A DNA stretch of 64,000 nucleotides from Lentibacillus amyloliquefaciens (lineage in GTDB: Bacteria > Bacillota > Bacilli > Bacillales > Amphibacillaceae): NCBI RefSeq assembly GCF_001307805.1, contig NZ_CP013862.1, positions 372,001 through 436,000 of the forward strand, in the 5' to 3' direction. How positions within the stretch are numbered: position 1 is the first letter of the stretch; each line of letters starts with the position of its first letter. The notes below the pieces were generated by a model. The model did not search any database. It had not been told where the DNA came from and saw nothing but the letters and a program-made list of their open reading frames with translations. This document shows, one piece after another, positions 57,116-63,908 of the stretch. The position numbers and the translations under genes were made by a program.

Positions 57116-57397
57116 ATGAGAAATCGGATTTTTCACATCCTCAACATAGTAACTTTAATAATTATTGTACCGGTTAGTCTATTAGCTTGGTTCGGAAATG
57201 CAATGAGCCAGGTGTCGTACCCTGGGATAGACTTTGCAATTATGACGACTTATGTGTGGTGGGGTGCTTTTTATTGGATTCAGCTTTCAAGAAAAGAGAC
57301 CGTATGGCGAGTGGCTTGGTTCCTCATCTCCCTTGGTGTTCTATCGTATTGGATGGCTGGTGGTGGTGCCTCTTTCTGGAATTTGATATTCGAATAA
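57116..57397 (+). CDS. Cassette 93-aa membrane protein, paralogue 2
   Basis: Starts at the base after the stop of paralogue 1; AGGGGGTTGGAAG in the end of that gene is the ribosome binding site. Same three-span layout. Similarity to the gene at 60194 is weaker but includes IHILNIVALI against FHILNIVTLI. Confidence 0.65.
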   Translation: MRNRIFHILNIVTLIIIVPVSLLAWFGNAMSQVSYPGIDFAIMTTYVWWGAFYWIQLSRKETVWRVAWFLISLGVLSYWMAGGGASFWNLIFE

Positions 57398-57472
57398 ATC
57401 AGATGAAAGTCTTAACATAGCTAATCTAATAAAATGCAATCGTGATAGCAGCCAACAACAGGACTATTCCAT

Positions 57473-57535
57473 AAAAGGGCGCCATTCCGGAATAAGACTT
57501 GGCGTCCGTTCTGTACATAAGGGCCATTGTTTAGA
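57473..57535 (+). repeat. Array repeat R10 (near consensus)
   Basis: AAAAGGGCGCCATTCCGGAATAAG, GGCGTCC (paired with GGGCGCC, one wobble), then ATAAGGGCCATTGTTTAG. It shares a long identical core with R12. Confidence 0.9.
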
Positions 57536-57578
57536 TGTTTTCAAAGAAGTGATTTTACAAGATTAGGAGGGCATTAGA

Positions 57579-57800
57579 ATGGATTTATTCATTTCGCTAA
57601 TTGTTCTTTATTTTGCAATTGGACTCCTTATTTATTTTTCTACAATCAAAGGTGTGCGGCGTAAGATTGCCTTTGTAAAGACAGATACAGAAAGTCAAGA
57701 AGGTTCAAAATCTGTTGTTTGGTGGATAGTAGGTCTTACTATTTGGGGAGTTGTAGGTATCCTTCTTATTGTTTCGTGGTTCCTTATAAATGTTGGATAA
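57579..57800 (+). CDS. Cassette 73-aa two-span membrane protein
   Basis: ATG after TAGGAGGG. Hydrophobic spans at about 3-20 and 46-70, separated by a charged loop (KTDTESQEGSK). Unknown family. Confidence 0.65.
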   Translation: MDLFISLIVLYFAIGLLIYFSTIKGVRRKIAFVKTDTESQEGSKSVVWWIVGLTIWGVVGILLIVSWFLINVG

Positions 57801-57821
57801 ATTTTAGTAAGAGTATGGCGC

Positions 57822-57889
57822 AATCGGGTGCTCATTAGGAATAGGGGAAGTGTCCTTTTTTGCGGAATAGGGCGGCCATATTGTTGAGC
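57822..57889 (+). repeat. Array repeat R11 (terminator-like)
   Basis: GGGTGCT pairs with AGTGTCC, followed by six Ts. Second half GGCGGCCATATTGTTGAGC. Confidence 0.8.
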
Positions 57890-57938
57890 AAAACATTCAC
57901 ACAATACTTAGTATTAAAAGAAGGGGGCAGGATTTTAA

Positions 57939-58115
57939 TTGACGTATATTAAAATTAGTGTAGTTCTATTTTTAATAAGCTTATGTCTGTCGCTTGTTGG
58001 TCTATTTGCGGAAGAGATAAAATATGGCTTTATTATTGCAGGTATGATTATCAATTATATAGGGATGGCTATATTGATCACTGGTGCCATAAAAAGGTTT
58101 AAAAATTCTAATTAA
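57939..58115 (+). CDS. Cassette 58-aa two-span membrane protein
   Basis: TTG start after GAAGGGGGCAGG. Two hydrophobic spans (ISVVLFLISLCLSLVGLF; FIIAGMIINYIGMAILI) and a basic end. Below the usual length cut-off, but it fills the interval R11-R12. Confidence 0.55.
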   Translation: MTYIKISVVLFLISLCLSLVGLFAEEIKYGFIIAGMIINYIGMAILITGAIKRFKNSN

Positions 58116-58126
58116 AGTTGTTCCTC

Positions 58127-58190
58127 AATCGGGCACCATTCCGGAATAAGACTTGGCTTCGTTCTGTACATAAGGGCCATATTGTTGAAG
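58127..58190 (+). repeat. Array repeat R12 (near consensus)
   Basis: AATCGGGCACCATTCCGGAA, GACTTGGCTTC, ATAAGGGCCATATTGTTGAA. Core identical with R10 over most of its length. Confidence 0.9.
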
Positions 58191-58218
58191 AAAAAGATGG
58201 AGCGAGGGGTGGGAGTTA

Positions 58219-59007
58219 ATGATTCGAAGACTAACGAAAAATGACGAGGAGTCTTGCTTTAAATTGTTGCAAACAAAACCAGCAGAGAATTTATTTATTA
58301 TTGGTGATATCGAAGCCTATGGTTATGAGCAGGAGTTTCAAAAACTTTGGGGAGAATGGAACGAAGACGGAGAACTTATTGCTGTGCTACTGAAGTACGA
58401 CCATAATTATATACCATTTGCAATTGCTGATTTTGACGCACTTCGCTTTGCACAGATTATGGAAGATGATCCGCAATTTAAGATGATATCCGGCCTGAAG
58501 GAGATTACGGAAAAAATTGTACCTCACCTGCAAAAATACAGTCGTAAACGCAAAATGTATTATGCGAAATGTAGCGAGATTACAGGAGAATGGAAGGGTA
58601 TTTCATATGTTGAGGAAGCCATTCCAGAAGATGCAGAAGAAATTGTTAATTTCCTAAATGCGGTACCGGAATTTGATAATTCTCCTTCAATCACAGAGGA
58701 ACAGGAGCGACGTGGTTTAGAGCAGGGTGCTTCACGTACATTTTATATAAAAATTGGAGATAAAATTGTTTCAACAGCCTCAACAACTGCGGAAAATACA
58801 ATGTCCGCAATGATTGTAGGTGTAGCAACTTTACAAGGTTATAAACAAAAAGGGTATGCCACTGCTTGTATGATAAGATTGTGTGAAAAGTTGCTAAGTG
58901 AAGGAAAAGAATTATGCTTGTTTTACGACAACCCTGAAGCAGGAGCAATCTACAAACGGATTGGTTTTAAGGACATTGGATTTTGGATGCTGTATACATA
59001 TAGTTAG
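58219..59007 (+). CDS. GNAT-family N-acetyltransferase
   Basis: A 262-aa protein. An N-terminal half without a clear motif is followed by a FR47-like GNAT domain at about 170-262: VVGVATLQGYKQKGYATACM holds the acetyl-CoA pyrophosphate-binding pattern (Q/RxxGxG/A) and LFYDNPEAGAIYKRIGFKDI the end of the fold. The substrate is unknown. GAGGGGTGGGAG precedes the ATG. It is the largest cassette product. Confidence 0.85.
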   Translation: MIRRLTKNDEESCFKLLQTKPAENLFIIGDIEAYGYEQEFQKLWGEWNEDGELIAVLLKYDHNYIPFAIADFDALRFAQIMEDDPQFKMISGLKEITEKIVPHLQKYSRKRKMYYAKCSEITGEWKGISYVEEAIPEDAEEIVNFLNAVPEFDNSPSITEEQERRGLEQGASRTFYIKIGDKIVSTASTTAENTMSAMIVGVATLQGYKQKGYATACMIRLCEKLLSEGKELCLFYDNPEAGAIYKRIGFKDIGFWMLYTYS

Positions 59008-59025
59008 GGATTTACTTTACTCTTT

Positions 59026-59081
59026 AAACGGGCGCAGTTGTTGAAAAAGCACTGTGCCTGAAACGGGTCATTTTGTGAAAC
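59026..59081 (+). repeat. Array repeat R13
   Basis: GGCGCAGT pairs with ACTGTGCC around TGTTGAAAAAGC. Second half AAACGGGTCATTTTGTGAAAC echoes the first half. Confidence 0.85.
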
Positions 59082-59122
59082 ATTTGTAGTGGAAAATCCG
59101 TAATAAGAGAAGGAGGGATAAC

Positions 59123-59434
59123 GTGAAACTTTTATTTTATATTTTAATATTTGGCTTTATCGTATTTTTGAACTTAGGGCTTTATTTACCGTCTTTATTG
59201 TCAGTTGATGAAGAAGATATAGGAAAAAATACAAATCGTTTGAAGAAATATAAATGGTTTCAGGAGTTACTAAGCATTGAGGAATACAAACAACTAATTG
59301 TACACGACAAAGATGTGCGTAGAGTTATTGGGAAGTTTAATGGTAAGAAAATCGATAAGACTTTTTTTCAAAATAGATACCGAAAAAAACTACAAAATAC
59401 TTTACAACAAAAGCTAAATAATAATTTCGCCTAA
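59123..59434 (+). CDS. Cassette 103-aa anchored basic protein
   Basis: GTG start after AAGGAGGGA. One N-terminal membrane span (about 3-27), then a basic soluble domain (NRLKKYKWFQELLSIEEYKQ...). It is Lys/Asn/Gln-rich at the end. No family recognised. Confidence 0.65.
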   Translation: MKLLFYILIFGFIVFLNLGLYLPSLLSVDEEDIGKNTNRLKKYKWFQELLSIEEYKQLIVHDKDVRRVIGKFNGKKIDKTFFQNRYRKKLQNTLQQKLNNNFA

Positions 59435-59448
59435 TTATACAGTTCCAC

Positions 59449-59514
59449 AATAGGGCGCCATTCTGGAATAAACCCTGGCACCTAATCCTCTGGAAAAGGG
59501 CCAGTTAACTTTAA
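59449..59514 (+). repeat. Array repeat R14
   Basis: AATAGGGCGCCATTCTGGAA, GGCACC arm, then AAAAGGGCCAGTTAACTTTAA. Confidence 0.85.
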
Positions 59515-59529
59515 GGGGGGTTTAAAGAA

Positions 59530-59709
59530 ATGAATAAGCATCACCAAAATATCATTGCAATATTTTTCATTGTGATTATCTCCTTGTTTTTATTTGCTTA
59601 CTGGTTTGATATGAGCTTTGGATATGGTCAAATGTCTTTAATTTTAGCTGGAGGGTATGGTATATACCTCAACTTTAAAGCAATAAAGGAAGAGCAAAAA
59701 CCAACGTAA
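59530..59709 (+). CDS. Cassette 59-aa two-span membrane protein
   Basis: ATG after AAGGGGGG. Spans IIAIFFIVIISLFLFAYWF and MSLILAGGYGIYLNF, then a charged tail (KAIKEEQKPT). Not previously delimited by length cut-offs; the position is between R14 and R15. Confidence 0.55.
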   Translation: MNKHHQNIIAIFFIVIISLFLFAYWFDMSFGYGQMSLILAGGYGIYLNFKAIKEEQKPT

Positions 59710-59721
59710 GGAATCTACCGC

Positions 59722-59777
59722 AAATGGGCGCGCTAATCGAATAAGTGCGCTCTTCTGAATAGTCCTATATTGTTGAG
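59722..59777 (+). repeat. Array repeat R15
   Basis: GGGCGCGC pairs with GTGCGCTC (two wobbles), then ATAGTCCTATATTGTTGAG. Its last bases are part of the next ribosome binding site. Confidence 0.8.
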
Positions 59778-59787
59778 GGGGTTGAGA

Positions 59788-60096
59788 ATGTCAGGTTTCG
59801 TTATTCCCGTGCTTATTACAATATCTGTTGTTATTATTTTATCCATCATTTTTAAGGGAAAAGATAAAGTGGATAGAGGCTTTAAAATAAATTACTTTAA
59901 ACTATCTTATAGAAGAAAAATGATTAGGACTATTATATTCACCCCTATAAATATTTTGTTACTCATTTTTATTTACGTATATACAGACTGGAGTATGGTA
60001 GTAAACGTACTTGTTGGATTATTACTGTTTATAGCTGGTTTAGTCCAGCTAATTTATAATTTCAATATGTGGAAGAAGAATGAAAAAGAAATATAG
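59788..60096 (+). CDS. Cassette 102-aa three-span membrane protein
   Basis: ATG after GAGGGGGTTGAG, which begins in repeat R15. Spans at about 4-22, 48-67 and 72-92, with a basic loop (GKDKVDRGFKINYFKLSYRRK) between the first two. Unknown family. Confidence 0.65.
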   Translation: MSGFVIPVLITISVVIILSIIFKGKDKVDRGFKINYFKLSYRRKMIRTIIFTPINILLLIFIYVYTDWSMVVNVLVGLLLFIAGLVQLIYNFNMWKKNEKEI

Positions 60097-60108
60097 CCTA
60101 ATTCAACT

Positions 60109-60165
60109 AACAGGGCGCAGTTGTTGAAGATGCACTGTGCCTGAATCGGGCCATTATGTAGAAAC
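60109..60165 (+). repeat. Array repeat R16
   Basis: Nearly the same as R13 and R17: GGCGCAGT/ACTGTGCC stem, then ATCGGGCCATTATGTAGAAAC. Confidence 0.85.
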
Positions 60166-60193
60166 AGTTAAAGCATAGAGAGAGGGTTTTACT

Positions 60194-60478
60194 TTGAAAA
60201 AAATCTATATTCATATTCTAAACATAGTTGCCTTAATTTTATTAACAATATTCAACCTATTTGCTTCTCTTGGTATGAATTTTACTCCACTGGATGAGCC
60301 TCTTACGGCAGAATATACTCATTTGGCTAGTTTTTATATCATTTTAGGGGTTTTTTACTATTTGCAATTAAAACAGAACGCTTTGAAAAAATTTTTAGTC
60401 CTTATTATTATTGAAGCCCTGTGCCTTTATACGTGGGGGTTATTTGGAGAAGGGTTATTAGAACCTATGATTGAGTAA
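60194..60478 (+). CDS. Cassette 94-aa membrane protein, distant paralogue 3
   Basis: TTG start after AGAGAGGG. Three or four hydrophobic spans. The N-terminus (KKIYIHILNIVALILLTIFN) and the segment FYIILGVFYYLQLKQ resemble the tandem pair at 56849-57397 (FHILNIV...; WWGAFYWIQLSRK). Confidence 0.65.
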   Translation: MKKIYIHILNIVALILLTIFNLFASLGMNFTPLDEPLTAEYTHLASFYIILGVFYYLQLKQNALKKFLVLIIIEALCLYTWGLFGEGLLEPMIE

Positions 60479-60525
60479 AATGTAGTTTTAATTTAACAGA
60501 GTAAGAATAAAGGTTAAGCTTCCAC

Positions 60526-60580
60526 TAACGGGCGCAGTTGTTGAAGAAGCACTGTGCCTGAATCGGGCATATTGTTCGGA
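60526..60580 (+). repeat. Array repeat R17
   Basis: GGCGCAGT/ACTGTGCC stem with loop TGTTGAAGAAGC, then ATCGGGCATATTGTT. Confidence 0.85.
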
Positions 60581-60615
60581 GAATGCACTCTTCTCAGATT
60601 GACTGAGGTGAATAA

Positions 60616-60795
60616 ATGTTAAAACATATTTTATTTTTCTTATCAATGTTAGTTTTTTCATTGATACTGAATCTCACACTTTCTTTTTATGATCAGGATA
60701 TATTGGAAATAATAGGTCTCTCATTCGCTGCCACATTTTTTAATTGGTTTTTTAATTTGCCAACATCTAAAGAAAACAAATCGGTTGAAGACTGA
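60616..60795 (+). CDS. Cassette 59-aa membrane protein
   Basis: ATG after TGAGGTGA. Hydrophobic segments ILFFLSMLVFSLILNLTLSF and IIGLSFAATFFNWFF, then a short charged tail. Unknown family. Confidence 0.55.
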   Translation: MLKHILFFLSMLVFSLILNLTLSFYDQDILEIIGLSFAATFFNWFFNLPTSKENKSVED

Positions 60796-60810
60796 TCATT
60801 TTTTTAAAAC

Positions 60811-60869
60811 AAACGGGCGCAATAACTGAATAGATGTCTGTCGGAATGAGGCCAAATTCTTGAATAAAT
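60811..60869 (+). repeat. Array repeat R18
   Basis: AAACGGGCGCAATAACTGAATAG, then GAGGCCAAATTCTTGAATAA. Stem weak; anchor blocks clear. Confidence 0.7.
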
Positions 60870-60896
60870 TATGTTAAATTAAAGGAGATTATCAAT

Positions 60897-61196
60897 ATGG
60901 AATTAGACTTTTTTTGGATTGCTTTAGGAATTGCTGCTGGAGGATATTTTATAGGTAATGGACTTAAAAACTTTAAAAATCCAGATGCTAAAGATAGTCT
61001 TGGTGAACTCTTTGACTATGATGATGAACACGAATTGATAAAGGAAAAAGACGTACATAACTTGATAGGGATATCAAAAGAAGATACAAAGGTTTTGATT
61101 CAAGAACATCCTGACATACCACACGTTCTTATAAATGATAAGGTATACTATCCTAAAGGAAAATTGCGTAAGTGGTTAACGAATTTAGGAGAGTAA
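60897..61196 (+). CDS. Membrane-anchored small HTH-like protein (99 aa)
   Basis: One N-terminal hydrophobic span (FWIALGIAAGGYFIGNGL), an acidic linker (SLGELFDYDDEHELI), and a C-terminal region resembling excisionase-type helix-turn-helix domains: KDVHNLIGISKEDTKVLIQE, then PHVLINDKVYYPKGKLRKWL. If right, it is a membrane-tethered DNA-binding protein. AAAGGAG precedes the ATG. Confidence 0.65.
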   Translation: MELDFFWIALGIAAGGYFIGNGLKNFKNPDAKDSLGELFDYDDEHELIKEKDVHNLIGISKEDTKVLIQEHPDIPHVLINDKVYYPKGKLRKWLTNLGE

Positions 61197-61208
61197 ATAA
61201 GTCTTCAA

Positions 61209-61273
61209 TAAACGGGGCGCACTTCCGGAATAAGACTTGGTGCTCAACCCTACGGCAAAGGGTTATATTCAAA
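61209..61273 (+). repeat. Array repeat R19
   Basis: TAAACGGGGCGCACTTCCGG, AATAAGACTTGGTGCTC, then AAAGGGTTATATTCAAAG. Confidence 0.8.
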
Positions 61274-61359
61274 GTGGGAAACGAATAGTACAAAGACAAC
61301 ACAGCTGCACATTCCAGCTTATACTCACATTTGCATATCAGTGCTAAAAGGAGTCCATT

Positions 61360-61539
61360 ATGAAAAATAAAACAAGAATAAGAATCACCTTAGGGATGGC
61401 TTTGTATGTTTTACTTTGTATATTTGATTACATGCTTTATGGTACCGTTAATTGGGCATCAAATGTTTTGGAAGCTATAGTCGGTATGGTGATTATGTGG
61501 TTTATTGTTGAATTTGTTCCAAATCATATTGAAAAATAA
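61360..61539 (+). CDS. Cassette 59-aa two-span membrane protein
   Basis: ATG after AAAAGGAGT. Basic head (MKNKTRIRIT) and hydrophobic spans LGMALYVLLCIFDYMLYG and VLEAIVGMVIMWFIVEFV. Unknown family. Confidence 0.6.
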   Translation: MKNKTRIRITLGMALYVLLCIFDYMLYGTVNWASNVLEAIVGMVIMWFIVEFVPNHIEK

Positions 61540-61622
61540 CGTTATGCTAGTTTTTCTTATCTCTCATTTTCTTTATCAGGGAATTAAAAAATGGAACAAA
61601 AAAGCAAGTGAACGATTGCCGC

Positions 61623-61684
61623 AAACGGGCGCTAATCAGGAATAAGTATTCTCCTCCAAAAACGAATATAAGTACCAAATGAAG
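61623..61684 (+). repeat. Array repeat R20
   Basis: AAACGGGCGCTAATCAGGAA, TAAGTATTC; second half degenerate (ATATAAGTACCAAATGAAG). Confidence 0.7.
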
Positions 61685-61706
61685 ATGGCTGTGTGGAGGG
61701 ATAAAT

Positions 61707-61895
61707 ATGTTTAAAAATAGCATCATCATTGCAGTGATATTTTTTGCTGTATTTACACTCAAGGATTTAATATTTGATGAAAAAATACAATGGATAGAAA
61801 ATATTGTGGTCTTTGTTTTAGCATTTTTAACTTATACTGTATTTGAGTGGGTAAAAACACCATATGAATGGAATAAAAATATAAAAGAAAGATAG
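61707..61895 (+). CDS. Cassette 62-aa two-span membrane protein
   Basis: ATG after TGGAGGGA. Spans SIIIAVIFFAVFTLKDLIF and IENIVVFVLAFLTYTVFEW, basic tail. It is the last gene of the array. Confidence 0.65.
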   Translation: MFKNSIIIAVIFFAVFTLKDLIFDEKIQWIENIVVFVLAFLTYTVFEWVKTPYEWNKNIKER

Positions 61896-61913
61896 TGTTG
61901 TCTTTTCTGCTGC

Positions 61914-61933
61914 AAACGGGCATATTCAATAAC
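61914..61933 (+). repeat. Array repeat R21 (truncated)
   Basis: Only AAACGGGCATATTCAATAAC remains. It marks the right end of the array. Confidence 0.55.
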
Positions 61934-61988
61934 AAGCTTTAAATATTGTGCGTTCGATTAGGAATTACTGTGGAAAAACATCACCAAA

Positions 61989-62022
61989 AAAAGAGATGCT
62001 GGCATTAACCGGCATCTTTTTG
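61989..62022 (+). terminator. Intrinsic terminator at array end
   Basis: AAGATGCTGG-like arm pairs with CCGGCATCTT (one wobble, short loop) and is followed by TTTT. It would stop transcription from the array before the convergent sda gene. Confidence 0.7.
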
Positions 62023-62204
62023 ACTTTTAAGGAATAAATCACTTCAACAAATTGAATTCTGGACATTTATAGTATATGTCCTTTTAAAAAATATATACAC
62101 TTCTGGTTTAAAATAATAAAAATTAAAGTTGGAGGCAGAGTCAATTTCAAGGGAATAATTTAATGATCTTCCGTCAAAGGGCCGCGACTATTTGGTTCTC
62201 TCTG

Positions 62205-62339
62205 TTAATGATTCTCTATCAATAATAAGCCGCGTTCTTCCATTTCCTTTTTGATTAACCCAATAAAATCCGAGTCTAAATTTGATACCTTTGCTTGATA
62301 ATAAGTTTCAACGAGCAAGGCATCAGATAAATTGTTCAT
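62205..62339 (-). CDS. sda: Sporulation checkpoint kinase inhibitor Sda
   Basis: Sda blocks the histidine kinases KinA and KinB so that sporulation does not begin when replication is disturbed. The 44-aa product begins MNNLSDALLVETYYQAKVSN and continues LDSDFIGLIKKEMEERGL. This matches the helical-hairpin pattern of B. subtilis Sda (46 aa; LSDELL, ES-Y-KA, L---FI-LIE-EI-RR). AGGTG precedes the ATG. It is convergent with the array. In B. subtilis DnaA controls sda; I did not find a clear DnaA-box cluster here. Confidence 0.85.
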   Translation of the reverse strand: MNNLSDALLVETYYQAKVSNLDSDFIGLIKKEMEERGLLLIENH

Positions 62340-62354
62340 TCTGCACCTAAATTC

Positions 62355-62507
62355 TTAATCAGACATCTTTTTCCATTTTACTTCCCAAGCATGCTTTTGA
62401 GCTACTCATTTGAGGATTTCCTTTTCATCGATTGTTAATGTCCGATTAAGCTTATTTTCAAATTCACGAACAACATGTATGTATGTAGTTTCCTCAAAAG
62501 TGTTCAT
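62355..62507 (-). pseudogene. Small gene upstream of sda with in-frame stop
   Basis: The frame begins MNTFEETTYIHVVREFENKL after GGGGAATC and reads on to a TGA at codon 34 (62406-62408). It continues in the same frame for 16 sensible codons (VAQKHAWEVKWKKMSD) to TAA. TGG changed to TGA would explain it, as K-W-V reads naturally. The product would be a helical 50-residue protein of unknown function. It is cotranscribed with sda. Confidence 0.6.
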
Positions 62508-62550
62508 GATTCCCCTTTCAACCCTGCCTTTTTCTTAGGATATAGTAAAT

Positions 62551-62580
62551 ATTATACCAGCGAGTCATCGGCATCAGCAA
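62551..62580 (-). promoter_or_regulatory. Promoter for the sda unit
   Basis: On the minus strand TTGCTG, 18 bases, TATAAT, with a TG extension before the -10. It lies about 45 bases before the small pseudogene upstream of sda. Confidence 0.65.
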
Positions 62581-62668
62581 GATTCATACGCGCCTATATA
62601 TAGTGGATTAGAGAACCATCATTTTACAGATTGAGGAATGAATATCTTCTGGAGGGGAGGCGAAAAAT

Positions 62669-63715
62669 ATGCGGAACAACCAAATGCAAAAGGAGATAAT
62701 ACGCATGGACCAAACACAACATAATCCGAGACTGAATTCCTCGGAGCTTTCTCAACTCTGGACAAGTTATATGCAGGATAGTATGACCATTTGTACAACG
62801 AAACACTTTATGCAAATCGTTGAAGATGCTGATATTCGTCCAGTGATTCAACAAACCTTGACGCTTGTTGAAGCCCGTATTCCTAAACTCACCGCACTAT
62901 TTCAAGCTGATAACCGTCCTGTTCCGTTTGGTTTTTCTGATCAAGACGTGGATTTACAGGCGCCGCGTTTATTTTCGGATGAATTTATGCTAAACAACAT
63001 CAAACAGACCGCTCAAATGGCGATGCAAATGAATGCTCAGGCGATTGCCTTATGTGCACGTCAAGATGTTCGAGATTACTTTTCCGAGTCACTACAGGAA
63101 GCCACTCAACTACATGACGAGGCCATGAATGTATTGTTGTCGAAAGGTATTTATGTTCGAGCACCGTTTATGGACACGCCGGATCAAGTGGATTTTGTGA
63201 CGAAACAAAGTTTTTTGGCTGGCTGGTTCGGGGAGCAAAGACCATTGCTTAGTCTGGAAATCGCCAATCTTTATGCGAATACCCAACGAAATGCACTGGG
63301 GTCACATTTATTAACGGGTTATAGTCAAGTTGCTAAATCTAACAAGGTGCAGAAATATTTTAAACGGGGAAAAGAAATATCCTCGAAACACGTACAAACC
63401 TTCACAACGAAGTTACAGAAAGAAGGATTGCCTGCTTCTATGCTTCCGGATGAACCGGTGACCAATTCAACCGTCTCACCTTTTTCAGATAAGTTAATGT
63501 TGTTTCAGTCTCTGGGACTAAATCAGATAGGTATTGCTTATTACGGAACAAGTGTGTCAACTGCATTAAGGCACGATTTAGCAGCCCTTTATCCACGTCT
63601 CATGGCAGAAATTGCTAAATATGCGGAAGATGGAGCGAATCTTATGATTGAAAATGGCTGGTTGGAAGAGCCACCACGCATGATTGACCATGACCAAATA
63701 GCCAAAAAGTCATGA
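62669..63715 (+). CDS. DUF3231-family protein
   Basis: A 348-aa protein made of two similar helical halves of ferritin/CotF-like character. The repeated openings are LNSSELSQLWTSYMQDSMTI and, near 180, LAGWFGEQRPLLSLEIANLY. DUF3231 proteins occur in multiple copies in Bacillaceae and may be spore-associated; function is unproven. GGAGGGGAGG precedes the ATG; a second ATG twelve codons on is possible. Confidence 0.85.
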   Translation: MRNNQMQKEIIRMDQTQHNPRLNSSELSQLWTSYMQDSMTICTTKHFMQIVEDADIRPVIQQTLTLVEARIPKLTALFQADNRPVPFGFSDQDVDLQAPRLFSDEFMLNNIKQTAQMAMQMNAQAIALCARQDVRDYFSESLQEATQLHDEAMNVLLSKGIYVRAPFMDTPDQVDFVTKQSFLAGWFGEQRPLLSLEIANLYANTQRNALGSHLLTGYSQVAKSNKVQKYFKRGKEISSKHVQTFTTKLQKEGLPASMLPDEPVTNSTVSPFSDKLMLFQSLGLNQIGIAYYGTSVSTALRHDLAALYPRLMAEIAKYAEDGANLMIENGWLEEPPRMIDHDQIAKKS

Positions 63716-63908
63716 ATCTAAGCGTACAACATGAATCAATTCCGGAAGATACAAGTTTAGCGTGAATATGTACAAACATGGTTCTAGATATCCACGGTAT
63801 CCATTCATAGGCATCCTCAGCTGGGAAATATAGTCTTGAAAATTTCCAGGGGGTGAATTCTATGGGTTAAATCAATGCCCTGAGGCATTCATGGAGGGAT
63901 GAAACGAT
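63716..63908. other. Gap between the DUF3231 genes
   Basis: About 190 bases with only the ribosome binding site GGAGGG of the next gene. No terminator is evident, so the two genes may be cotranscribed. Confidence 0.4.

Larger units (their letters stand above)
51622..61933 (+). other. Small-gene cassette array with 21 interspersed structured repeats
   Basis: From the hydrolase gene to base 61933, 22 genes alternate with 21 copies of one intergenic repeat. Every interval between repeats contains one gene, except one with two adjacent paralogues. Genes carry their own ribosome binding sites. All are on the plus strand except one. Sixteen of the 22 encode membrane or very small proteins of unknown function. 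The repeat unit is about 60-70 bp: AACGGGCGC, then GAATAAG, then a complementary GGCGCC-like arm, then ATAAGGGCCAT and TTGTTGAA. Confidence 0.8.

Noticed and set aside
57187..57420. 77-codon frame overlapping membrane paralogue 2
   Set aside because: Out-of-frame shadow without a ribosome binding site; the in-phase gene abuts its paralogue and has a clear one.
52628..61933. Integron attC sites
   Set aside because: A few copies match RYYYAAC on the left (R9) or GTTRRRY on the right (R11), but the two never occur together consistently, and there is no integron integrase in the window.
52628..61933. CRISPR array
   Set aside because: Spacing between repeats is 150-1000 bases and filled with genes; no short unique spacers and no cas genes.
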